A stretch of DNA of 17,930 nt from an uncultured Anaerolineales bacterium (GTDB lineage Bacteria > Chloroflexota > Anaerolineae > Anaerolineales > UBA6663): assembly GCA_937952305.1 (NCBI GenBank), contig CALFZO010000148.1, positions 1 through 17,930 of the forward strand. Reading direction: 5' to 3'. A program made the translations under genes and the position numbers. Numbering within the stretch: position 1 is the stretch's first letter; the number at the start of each line of letters is the position of its first letter. Below the pieces are notes generated by a model. The model saw nothing but the letters and a program-made list of their open reading frames with translations, did not search any database and was not told the origin of the DNA. This document shows positions 7,541 to 14,769 of the stretch, piece by piece.

Positions 7541-7555
7541 CCGCGCGAAGCGCGG
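7541..7555 (-). terminator. Hairpin behind gene C
   Basis: CCGCGC/GCGCGG forms a 6-bp stem with a 3-nt loop, 38 bp past the stop of gene C. In the transcript direction a TTTT run follows after four bases, so an intrinsic terminator is plausible. The same hairpin and spacing occur behind gene D. Confidence 0.55.
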
Positions 7556-7593
7556 GAGGCGATTCAGGGGGCAGAGAGTCAGGGATCAGGGGC

Positions 7594-10500
7594 TCAGCTG
7601 GGGCCGGGGGACACCACCACTACCCGAAAACCGAAGCTGCCGTCACGGGCGACAGGGCGGACGTTGACGCGGTACGCGCAGCGGACGAGCCTACGAACGA
7701 AGTCGAACGCCCCGCCCCGCAATACCCGAGTATATTCAGCCGGCCACTTCGGGTCATTGCGCTCATCGGACTCCTGATAGGGATACGCAAAGGTCTCCTC
7801 ATACTCTTGGAGTTCGAACTCCTGATCGCCTATCTTCTGCTTCTTGGTGCGATCAGTTTGCTTTGACTTGACGGTTAGCGTCCACTCCCAAATGTTGCCG
7901 GCCATATCCAGGCAGCCATACGGAGAAGCGCCTCCTGGGAATAGGCCGACGGCGCTGGCACGCCCAACACCACTCTCGCCGGAATTGCATTTTCCAGGCT
8001 CCCAATCGTTGCCCCACGGCCAGAGCCGGCTGTCTGTCCCGCGCGCCGCCTTCTCCCACTCGGCCTCGGTGGGCAGGCGCACCACGTCCTTGGTCCCGAT
8101 CTTGCCGGCTGCCCGCCATTGGCCCGTCAGCCAATCACAGTAGGCGCGGGCGTCGCGCCAGCTTACGTTGTGGGCGGGGTGGTTGTCAGGCCCCTTGAGC
8201 GAGTCGGGATCGACCTCATGGGCGGGATTGGCGGCCACAAAGCGCCGCCACTGCCCAACTGTGATCGGGTACTTGCCGATACGGAAGCCGGCTACCTCCA
8301 CCTGGTGGCGGGGCATCTCATCGTCAAGCGCATCAGGGTCGAGGTCCTTGTCACTGCCCATCCAGAACTTGCCAGCCGGAACTGCTACCAGTTCGTCGAA
8401 GTTACGCGGGTCCCCCAGCACGGCCAGGGCGCGGCCGGCGTCGGCGCGCTCTCGCGGCGAAAGCTGGCCGGTGACGCACAGGGTCGTCAACCGCTCCCGC
8501 AGCCGGGCCTCCAGCGGGGCGTTGTCTGCGCGCCGGTCCGGGAACTCGGCGCAGAAGATGGGCCAGATCACGCCGGCCAGCCAGACGTTGCGCCAGACCG
8601 GGCCGGCCGGCGCCCGCATGAGCTCGTCCAGTAGTTCCAGCACGTCACGCGGGCGCAGGCTGACGATGGCCTGATACTCCGCCAGGAAGCGGCCCACAAA
8701 GAACCAGCGGTCGCCCTGGGCGTTGCGGGCCGCCAGGGCCTCGGCCGGCCGGTCCAGGGTGGCCAGGTAGCGGGCCGCCAGGTACTCTTCAAACGAAGGG
8801 TGCGGGAGCGCGAAGCAGGGGACGGGCTCCTCGTCGGCCGGCCGGTGGGGCAGGCGGCGCGAGCCCTGCGCCAGCAAAAGGCCGTTGGCGGTCTCGCAGT
8901 AGGTGATAAAGACCGCGGTGGCGGCCGGGCCCAGCTTGGGCAGCAGGGCGGCGCGCAGGCCGTTCAGGTCGATGAGGCTGGTCTCGCCTTGCTGTAGGCC
9001 GCGCCCCTCCCGGGCGTTGAAGGCCAACTCGTACAGGCCGCGCATCAATCGGCTCTCCAGGCCCTGGCTCTGCTCGGGCGCCGTCTCGGCCATGGCCTCG
9101 ATCACAGATTTCAGCGGCGCGCCGGACGTGCGCCGGGTCTGCCAGCGCAGCAGGAGCAGTTCTACGCACTCCTCGTAGATGCGCACGCGTGAACGCGGGA
9201 GCTCCTCGCGGTGCGTATGGACGATGGTGATGAGGGTCAACAACAGCGGGTTGCTCGAAATCTGCTGGAGCTGACGCGCGTCGCCGGAGAAGATATTGGC
9301 CGCCAGCGTCTCGGCCTTCTTGGCGTAGAGGGTCTGGCCGGCCGGATCCCGGCGCGTCAGCGCCTGGTACCAGCTTTCGATAAAGGTGCGCTGTTCCTTG
9401 TTCGAGAGCGGCTCCAGCTGGAAGGCCGGCCAGCCCTCCAGCCGCCAGCGCTCGTCGCCGTAGCTGAACGTGCGGCAGGTGACCACGGCCCGGCACTTGG
9501 CCCACGGCGCCAGCAGGGCAGCGATAGCGTCCTTGACCACCACGCGCTTCTCCAGCGCGACCTCGTCCAGCCCGTCAAACAGGAATAGTACCCCGCGGTC
9601 GCGGGCCGCCCGCCAGATCTGGGGGGCAAAGCCGGCCAATTCGGCGCGGCTCTCCAGCAGGGACCGGATGAAGTCCTGGGCCTGTTCCGCCAATCGCGGG
9701 CCGGGCTTATCGGGCAAAGCCTCCGCCAGCGGGGCCAGCGGCACGAAGACCGGCAGCAGGCCGCCGGCCTGCCACTCCGGGAGGCGTTCACTCAGCGCTG
9801 CGGGACTCGCATGGCTTTCCGCCAGGCGAAAGGCCAGGTAACGCACCACGGAGGATTTGCCGGCCCCGGGCTGGCCGAGCAGGACGGCCCGCTGGCCTTC
9901 AGCCTGACCCAAAACCTGGATGGCGGTGAGTTGTTCGCGCTCGCGGCCGAGCAGCGCGGCCGCCTCACGCTGCGGGGCGCGTTCTTCTTCCCCCTCCAAC
10001 GGCTGATGGCGGTATTGGTCCACGCGCAGGGGGATGAAGACCTCGGCCAGGCTGCTGGGGTTGCGGGCCTCGGCCAGGCGCTTCTGCGGGTCACTGGCCT
10101 CCGAGCTGATGCCGCCCAGGCGGAGCAGGTTGTTCTCGGCCTGCACCAAATCCAGGTAGAGCGCCAGTTGGTCCGCGGGCGCCGGCCCGGCTGGGACAGG
10201 AGGCTCAATCGGGGGTGGGTTGATAGTGATGTTCCCGTGGACATCCCCTACGACCGCTACGCCGCCGGTTGTGGCCGCTGCACTTCCCCCCACCGCCACG
10301 GCGCCGCTATTGTTGATGATCGCCCCGACCGAGAGCCGGCTACCGGCGCGTACCAGGGCGGCCTGCAATTCCTGCTGAAACCAGGCGCGATCCGGAGCCG
10401 CGGCAGCCGGCTGGGCGGACTCCAGCGCGCCCAACTTCTCCAGGATGGCATCCAGGGCGGGGACGAGTTCCGGGTTTTGGGGCGCAGCCTGCTCGAGAGT

Positions 10501-10767
10501 CTGCGCCGCGTCACTCTCATTGGCCCATTGCTGAAGGGTGTTGGCGATCAGGTTGATGCCTAGCCCGGAGGCTAATTGCGAGATCAGGACGATGGCCGAG
10601 AGATCACCCTGAGCCACGGCCTGGGCGATGGGGAATAGGGCGGTGCCGGCCAGGGCAAAGTAGACCGAATTGGCGCCCAGGGAGTTCAGGGCGGCTTTGG
10701 GGTGTGCGGCCCAGGCCTGCCAGCGCGCCTTGAGCTGCCCTTTCCATTGGTCGAGGGAGAAAGCCAC
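7594..10767 (-). CDS. Gene C: membrane-anchored NACHT-FGE/C-type-lectin sensor protein
   Basis: From GTG 10767 the protein has 1057 residues. Instead of a zinc ribbon it has two hydrophobic stretches near 33-53 (SVYFALAGTALFPIAQAVA) and 56-76, then a helical region and Gly/Val motifs (GAVAVGGS from 155, GGVAVVGDVHGNI at 168-180). NACHT has Walker A GQPGAGKSS (298-306) and Walker B LFLFDGLDEV (394-403). The FGE fold spans about 790-1050, with a charged insert near 966-992 not seen in the other four. I chose GTG 10767 because GGAGG lies five bases upstream and the promoter lies at 10820-10847. The TTG start at 10878 lies upstream of that promoter, and ATG 10803 would leave a leader of only ~10 nt. 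Its FGE end pairs with gene D. Topology is predicted by eye only. Confidence 0.88.
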   Translation of the reverse strand: MAFSLDQWKGQLKARWQAWAAHPKAALNSLGANSVYFALAGTALFPIAQAVAQGDLSAIVLISQLASGLGINLIANTLQQWANESDAAQTLEQAAPQNPELVPALDAILEKLGALESAQPAAAAPDRAWFQQELQAALVRAGSRLSVGAIINNSGAVAVGGSAAATTGGVAVVGDVHGNITINPPPIEPPVPAGPAPADQLALYLDLVQAENNLLRLGGISSEASDPQKRLAEARNPSSLAEVFIPLRVDQYRHQPLEGEEERAPQREAAALLGREREQLTAIQVLGQAEGQRAVLLGQPGAGKSSVVRYLAFRLAESHASPAALSERLPEWQAGGLLPVFVPLAPLAEALPDKPGPRLAEQAQDFIRSLLESRAELAGFAPQIWRAARDRGVLFLFDGLDEVALEKRVVVKDAIAALLAPWAKCRAVVTCRTFSYGDERWRLEGWPAFQLEPLSNKEQRTFIESWYQALTRRDPAGQTLYAKKAETLAANIFSGDARQLQQISSNPLLLTLITIVHTHREELPRSRVRIYEECVELLLLRWQTRRTSGAPLKSVIEAMAETAPEQSQGLESRLMRGLYELAFNAREGRGLQQGETSLIDLNGLRAALLPKLGPAATAVFITYCETANGLLLAQGSRRLPHRPADEEPVPCFALPHPSFEEYLAARYLATLDRPAEALAARNAQGDRWFFVGRFLAEYQAIVSLRPRDVLELLDELMRAPAGPVWRNVWLAGVIWPIFCAEFPDRRADNAPLEARLRERLTTLCVTGQLSPRERADAGRALAVLGDPRNFDELVAVPAGKFWMGSDKDLDPDALDDEMPRHQVEVAGFRIGKYPITVGQWRRFVAANPAHEVDPDSLKGPDNHPAHNVSWRDARAYCDWLTGQWRAAGKIGTKDVVRLPTEAEWEKAARGTDSRLWPWGNDWEPGKCNSGESGVGRASAVGLFPGGASPYGCLDMAGNIWEWTLTVKSKQTDRTKKQKIGDQEFELQEYEETFAYPYQESDERNDPKWPAEYTRVLRGGAFDFVRRLVRCAYRVNVRPVARDGSFGFRVVVVSPGPS
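7624..7728 (-). repeat. DGR-type variable repeat (VR) of gene C
   Basis: These 35 codons (residues 1014-1048) align without gaps to gene D. About 22 bases differ; 20 are at codon positions 1 or 2, mainly in codons ending in C (gac/ccc, gtc/aac, gcc/ttc, gac/cgc). The two third-position changes are silent (gta/gtg, tgc/tgt). The 29 bases after the last variable codon are identical in C and D. Confidence 0.8.
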
Positions 10768-10772
10768 GGGAA

Positions 10773-10847
10773 CCTCCGCCGCACCCCGGCCTGCGCCGGC
10801 CATGGCGATGCCAAGCAGGAGTGTAATGGCGGCGGTCGAAAAGTCAA
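10773..10847 (-). promoter_or_regulatory. Promoter and RBS of gene C
   Basis: TTGACT (10842-10847), a 16-bp spacer and TACACT (10820-10825) repeat the gene B promoter almost base for base. GGAGG (10773-10777) precedes GTG 10767. The upstream element is present in diverged form at 10854-10878. Confidence 0.65.
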
Positions 10848-10895
10848 ACGAAGGGGTGCATCCGCCGATAGAAGTCAATTTCAGGCCCCCCGAGC

Positions 10896-10947
10896 GCGGC
10901 GCGCCCTCGGGCCTCGACTGTGCTTGGCCTGCCTCCGGGCGCGCCGC
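10896..10947. repeat. Long stem-loop repeat, copy 2
   Basis: The arms GCGGCGCGCCC (10896-10906) and GGGCGCGCCGC (10937-10947) pair perfectly around a 30-nt loop that closely resembles the loop at 6774-6802. Relative to that copy, C-G has become G-C at one position of the stem, so pairing is preserved. Confidence 0.55.
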
Positions 10948-11009
10948 TGTCGATGGGGCCGGCCAAACAGATCATAGTAAGGCTTCATTCCGCCGCTCGC
11001 AAAAATCGA

Positions 11010-11024
11010 CCGCGCTTCGCGCGG
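11010..11024 (-). terminator. Hairpin behind gene D
   Basis: CCGCGC/GCGCGG forms a 6-bp stem with a 3-nt loop, 38 bp past the stop of gene D. It is followed in the transcript direction by TCGATTTTT, which fits an intrinsic terminator. The flank between stop and hairpin closely matches that behind gene C. Confidence 0.6.
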
Positions 11025-11062
11025 GAGGCGATTCAGGGAACAGAGAGTCAGGGAACAGGGAC

Positions 11063-13783
11063 TCAGGACGAACCGGGGGACACCACCACTACCCGAAAAC
11101 CGAGGCTGTCGCGACGGAAGTCAGGGAGGTTGGGGGAGCGGTACGCACAGCGGACGCGCCCACGATCGAGGGGGAACGCCCCGCCCCGCAACACCCGGGA
11201 GTCATCACTCAGATCCGCTTTTTCGCGTCCATCCCCGGGTTTGTAAGGATATGGCTTGTGTTTCGACAGGGTCCACTCCCAGACATTGCCGGTCATATCC
11301 AGGCAGCCATAGGGCGAGGCGCCGGCCGGGAAACACCCCACGGCGCTGGTCTCACCGATCCCGGTATCGCCGATGTTGGCTTTGGCCGGATCATAGTCAT
11401 CGCCCCAAGCGAACAGGCGCCGGTCAGTGCCGCGGGCCGCTTTCTCCCACTCTGCTTCGGTGGGTAGGCGTACAAGGTCCTGTGGGCCGATCCGGCCGGC
11501 TTGCCGCCAAACCTTGGTCAGCCACTCGCAATAGGAGCAAGCCTCATGCCACGAGACCACCACAATCGGGTGGTTGTCCGGGTCCTGCAAGGCCCGTGGG
11601 CGACTCTCGTAGTGCATGGCCTCCACAAAGCGCCGCCACTGCCCCACGGTCACCGGGTACTTGCCGATGCGGAAGGCAAGAACATCTACCTCGTGCGCCG
11701 GCGCCTCGTTATTAAACGCTTCGGGGTCGCTTTTCTTGTTGCTGCCCATCCAGAACTTGCCGGCCGGCACCGTCACGAGTTCGTCAAAATCACGCGGGTC
11801 GCCTAGTGCGGCCAGGGCGTCGCCGGCCTGGGCGCGATCCACGGGCGGCAAGGCGCCGCGCGCCACGATCTGCACCAGCCAGTCGCGGATCAGGTCCGCT
11901 TTGCGGCGGTTGCGCTCGCCCACCGCCTGAAGGCTGTGGTTCTCGGCCAGCACCTGGCTGGCCAGCAGCGCGCCCCAGGCCGCCGGCTCAGGCAGCGGCG
12001 CTCCGGCGGCCGGCACAGGCTCAAAGCACAACGCCTCGGCCAGATTCCAGGCGGCGGAGGCCGTGCCGCCCGTGGCCTTAGCGCCGGCGAGTAGCGTCAC
12101 CTCGCGCCAACGGTTTGGCTCCGCCAGCAGCAGGCCGGCCAAATCGTCCGGGAAGCCGTGGTCGGTGAGGTGGCAGGCGGCCAAATACTCCTGGAAGGTG
12201 CGGTGGGGGAAGGTGTAGATGCCCACCCCGCGCGGCTCCAGCAAGCCGGCCCTGTCGCGCAAAAACTCCTCCAGCCGGCCGGGCCGGGCATCCGGGTTGG
12301 CCCGGTTAAGCGCCAGCAGTTCAGCTACCAGAGTCTTCTGTGCCAGGTCGGCCGTGCCGCGTAGGTCCGGCTGATCCCGGTGGGCCTCGAAGGCCAGCCG
12401 GTTGAGCAGGGCGCGCACGGCGCGTTGATCCACCTTGAGCCATTCGGCCAGGCCTGGTTGGATCAACTCAAACGTGCCATCCGCTCTGCGGCGCAGCTTC
12501 TGGTTCTCCCACTGGTCCAGGAGCAGGTCCACGGCGTCGGCGTACAGGGCCTCGCGCTGCTCGGGCAGGGTGCCGCCGCGCCAGGCGTGCAGGGAGGCCA
12601 TGAGGGTGAGCAGGAGCGGGCGGGCGGCCAGCTCCTGCAGGCGCGGGCTGCGCTCGATGGCGAGGTTGAGCTGGGCGGCCCGGCCCTGATACTCAGCCTG
12701 GGACAGGTGGCGTGCCGGCCCGACGTAGGCGTACCATTGGTCCACAAAGCGCTTGATTTGGTCCGGCCCGAAGGGGGCCAGCACGGCCTCGGCGAAACCA
12801 TCCAGCTTCCAGGCCTGCTTCTGGTAGGCATAGGTGCGGCTGGTGGCCAGCACGCGCACCTCGGGGAAAGCGGCCGCGAACTCCTGCACCACCACCTTGA
12901 TCTGCTCGCGGCGCTCATCGGCTTCCGGGACCTCATCCAGGCCGTCCAAGAGCAGCAAGCCGCCTTTTTCCAGCCACTCCCGGCGCAGGAGCGGCCCGAA
13001 ATCGCGCAGGGTCTCAGGTAGATCGCTCACAATGAAACGCCAGAGCATGTCGCTGCTGATCCTGCCGGCGGCCTCGTCCAGGCCGCGCGCCACGAACTCG
13101 CGCAGGATGACGCGCACGGGCAGCAGGGCGCCGTGGTCCCAGGGTTGGGGCTGGGGTGCCTCGTCCCGTTGCCGCAGCCTGCGCACTGGGGAATCTTCGT
13201 CTTCGGCCGGCAGGGGTGTGGTGAGCGCCTTGAGATTGGCCTCTGGATGCTCAACCGCTTCACCGGCCAGGCAAAGCGCCACGAAGTTGACGAACGTGCT
13301 CTTGCCGGAGCCGGGGTCGCCCAGCAGGGCCAGGCGCGGTTCGCGGTTGAGCACCTCCAGCGCCGACAAGCGCCGCGGCTCGCGCTCCGGCGCCGCGGCC
13401 TTATGCGCTGGGAACTCTGCCTCGCTGCGCTGCGTCATCAGGGCTGTGTACACGGCCGCCAGGTCCAGGTCGCGGCGGGCCTCCTCGCTGACGCTCTTGC
13501 GGTCCACGCCGGCCAGCGGCACGGCGCGCACCTGGGACATCAGCCAACCCAGGTAGGCCGGGCGCAGGCCCTCGGGCGGCGGCGCCTTTTCCGGTATGCC
13601 AAGGTTGATGTCGCCATACACGCTGCCGCCGACTCCCACGGCGCCCTGGCTGGCCGTCACCGTGACGGAGGGGGCGGGTTCGCCGAGGGCGGCGATGGCG
13701 GCGCGATAGGTGTCCTCATCCAGGATGCCGCTCTGGAAAGCTTGCTTGAGTTGGGCGAGGCGCCGGGCGCGGTCGTCGGTCAT
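11063..13783 (-). CDS. Gene D: SHOCT-like-NACHT-FGE/C-type-lectin sensor protein
   Basis: The 906-residue protein begins with a short SHOCT-like helical motif (about 8-34, LKQAFQSGILDEDTYRAAI) in place of the zinc ribbon. It then has one Gly/Val motif, GAVGVGGSVYGDI (47-59). NACHT has Walker A GDPGSGKST (155-163) and Walker B LLLLDGLDE (276-284). The FGE fold spans about 668-900. The NACHT core and the region just before it are close to gene A, but from about ALGDPRDFDEL onward the FGE part resembles gene C, so this is a chimera of the two types. I chose ATG 13783 because it begins the SHOCT-like motif and lies 4 bp after the nucleosidase stop, with AGGA upstream. The frame stays open to 14023, but that part is the nucleosidase gene read in another frame. 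Tight coupling implies that the two proteins work together. Confidence 0.92.
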   Translation of the reverse strand: MTDDRARRLAQLKQAFQSGILDEDTYRAAIAALGEPAPSVTVTASQGAVGVGGSVYGDINLGIPEKAPPPEGLRPAYLGWLMSQVRAVPLAGVDRKSVSEEARRDLDLAAVYTALMTQRSEAEFPAHKAAAPEREPRRLSALEVLNREPRLALLGDPGSGKSTFVNFVALCLAGEAVEHPEANLKALTTPLPAEDEDSPVRRLRQRDEAPQPQPWDHGALLPVRVILREFVARGLDEAAGRISSDMLWRFIVSDLPETLRDFGPLLRREWLEKGGLLLLDGLDEVPEADERREQIKVVVQEFAAAFPEVRVLATSRTYAYQKQAWKLDGFAEAVLAPFGPDQIKRFVDQWYAYVGPARHLSQAEYQGRAAQLNLAIERSPRLQELAARPLLLTLMASLHAWRGGTLPEQREALYADAVDLLLDQWENQKLRRRADGTFELIQPGLAEWLKVDQRAVRALLNRLAFEAHRDQPDLRGTADLAQKTLVAELLALNRANPDARPGRLEEFLRDRAGLLEPRGVGIYTFPHRTFQEYLAACHLTDHGFPDDLAGLLLAEPNRWREVTLLAGAKATGGTASAAWNLAEALCFEPVPAAGAPLPEPAAWGALLASQVLAENHSLQAVGERNRRKADLIRDWLVQIVARGALPPVDRAQAGDALAALGDPRDFDELVTVPAGKFWMGSNKKSDPEAFNNEAPAHEVDVLAFRIGKYPVTVGQWRRFVEAMHYESRPRALQDPDNHPIVVVSWHEACSYCEWLTKVWRQAGRIGPQDLVRLPTEAEWEKAARGTDRRLFAWGDDYDPAKANIGDTGIGETSAVGCFPAGASPYGCLDMTGNVWEWTLSKHKPYPYKPGDGREKADLSDDSRVLRGGAFPLDRGRVRCAYRSPNLPDFRRDSLGFRVVVVSPGSS
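11093..11197 (-). repeat. DGR-type variable repeat (VR) of gene D
   Basis: These 35 codons (residues 863-897) pair with the VR of gene C. Amino acids differ at 14 VR positions (9-11, 13, 14, 21-24, 26, 27, 29, 30, 32), while R12, C17, A18, R20, R28 and GFR stay fixed. Confidence 0.8.
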
Positions 13784-13787
13784 GGCG

Positions 13788-14699
13788 TCAGCTATCCTGG
13801 GGCTTCTGGCCGCCCGTGATGATGTCGCCGTGCACGTCGCCGCCCACGGCCACGCCGCCGTGGCTGGCCGACACGGTGCGCGTCCCGCCGGCCTGGCGTT
13901 GCGGCCCGGCTTTATCCGCGAAAGGCACCGGGCCGCTCTTGAGCAGGGCGGCGGTGTAAGCCGCGGCGACGTCGCAGGCGTACGGCCGCCACGGCTCGAC
14001 CCCGGTGGAACCCTTGTCTTCATCGGCCAGGTCCGAGACTCCGCGCACCATGAAGAAGCCGGGCGGCTCCGCAGCCTGGAAGGCGGCGGCCGCCACGCCG
14101 GCGCCCTCCATCTCCACGCCGATCAGCGCCGCCCAGTGTTGGCGATATTGTTCCAGCGCCGCCCCGAAGGCGATGACCTTATCGCCGGAGGCCACCGGGC
14201 CGATCAGACGTTTAGGTCGCCCATCGCCTGGGCGCGCGGCCTGCACCTGCGGCTGCCAATCGCCGGCGCCCAGGTTCTGGCTGGCGGCCAGCAGGCGCGG
14301 GTCCGCCCGGTAAGTCTGCCAGCGGATCTGGGCGCCCTCCGCGGTGAGTTTCTGGAGCTCGTAGTCCACGATCTGCTCGGAGATCAGCACATCGCCCAGG
14401 CGGGCGTCCTTCCTGGCCACGCCGCCGGCGATGCCGGCCATGAGCACGTAGCGCGGCTGCCAGCGCCGGATGACGTCGGCCGTGGCGGTGGCGGCCTGCA
14501 CGCGGCCCATGCCCAGCAACTGCACCACCACCAGTTGATACGCGCCGGTCTCGCCGCCGGACAGGATGACGGGCAACTCGGCCTGGTAGTACACGCGGAC
14601 GTCCTCGGCCGTGGGCGGCAGGCGCCGATGGCCGGGCAGGTGCCGCAGCATGGCCTCGCGCTCTTCTTCCAGGGCCGTGACGATGACGAAATCTGCCAT
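13788..14699 (-). CDS. PNP_UDP_1/MTAN-like nucleosidase with C-terminal Gly/Val motif
   Basis: The 303-residue protein belongs to the nucleoside phosphorylase/nucleosidase superfamily. It has the N-terminal VIVTALEEERE strand and glutamates (11-13), the glycine-rich AGIAGGV (88-94), the substrate-binding VEMEGAG (E198) and VSDLAD with the catalytic-type aspartate D223. The active site therefore looks intact and MTAN-like, hydrolysing a nucleoside or nucleotide; the substrate cannot be read from sequence. After the domain, a linker leads to GGVAVGGDVHGDI (281-293), the motif found near the N-termini of the NACHT proteins. A housekeeping MTAN would end without this tail. GGAGG lies six bases before ATG 14699. 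The gene is 4 bp upstream of gene D and 70 bp downstream of gene E. PNP-type domains are known effectors of NLR-like systems, so nucleotide depletion on activation is the likely role (inference). Confidence 0.9.
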   Translation of the reverse strand: MADFVIVTALEEEREAMLRHLPGHRRLPPTAEDVRVYYQAELPVILSGGETGAYQLVVVQLLGMGRVQAATATADVIRRWQPRYVLMAGIAGGVARKDARLGDVLISEQIVDYELQKLTAEGAQIRWQTYRADPRLLAASQNLGAGDWQPQVQAARPGDGRPKRLIGPVASGDKVIAFGAALEQYRQHWAALIGVEMEGAGVAAAAFQAAEPPGFFMVRGVSDLADEDKGSTGVEPWRPYACDVAAAYTAALLKSGPVPFADKAGPQRQAGGTRTVSASHGGVAVGGDVHGDIITGGQKPQDS

Positions 14700-14723
14700 G
14701 GGGGACCTCCACTACAAAAGCGA

Positions 14724-14738
14724 CCGCGCCGGGCGCGG
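14724..14738 (-). terminator. Hairpin between gene E and the nucleosidase gene
   Basis: CCGCGC/GCGCGG forms a 6-bp stem with a 3-nt loop, 31 bp past the gene E stop and 24 bp before the nucleosidase start. TCGCTTTT follows in the transcript direction. It could attenuate transcription from gene E into the nucleosidase and gene D. I see no separate promoter for those two genes in the 70-bp gap. Confidence 0.5.
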
Positions 14739-14769
14739 GGAAATCGGGGATCGGAGATAAGGCGGCGCG

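Noticed and set aside
10768..10878. TTG or ATG start upstream for gene C
   Set aside because: TTG 10878 precedes the promoter, and ATG 10803 lacks a ribosome site; GTG 10767 has GGAGG.
13784..14023. N-terminal extension of gene D
   Set aside because: It translates the nucleosidase gene out of frame into Arg/Pro/Ala-rich sequence; ATG 13783 begins a sensible motif.
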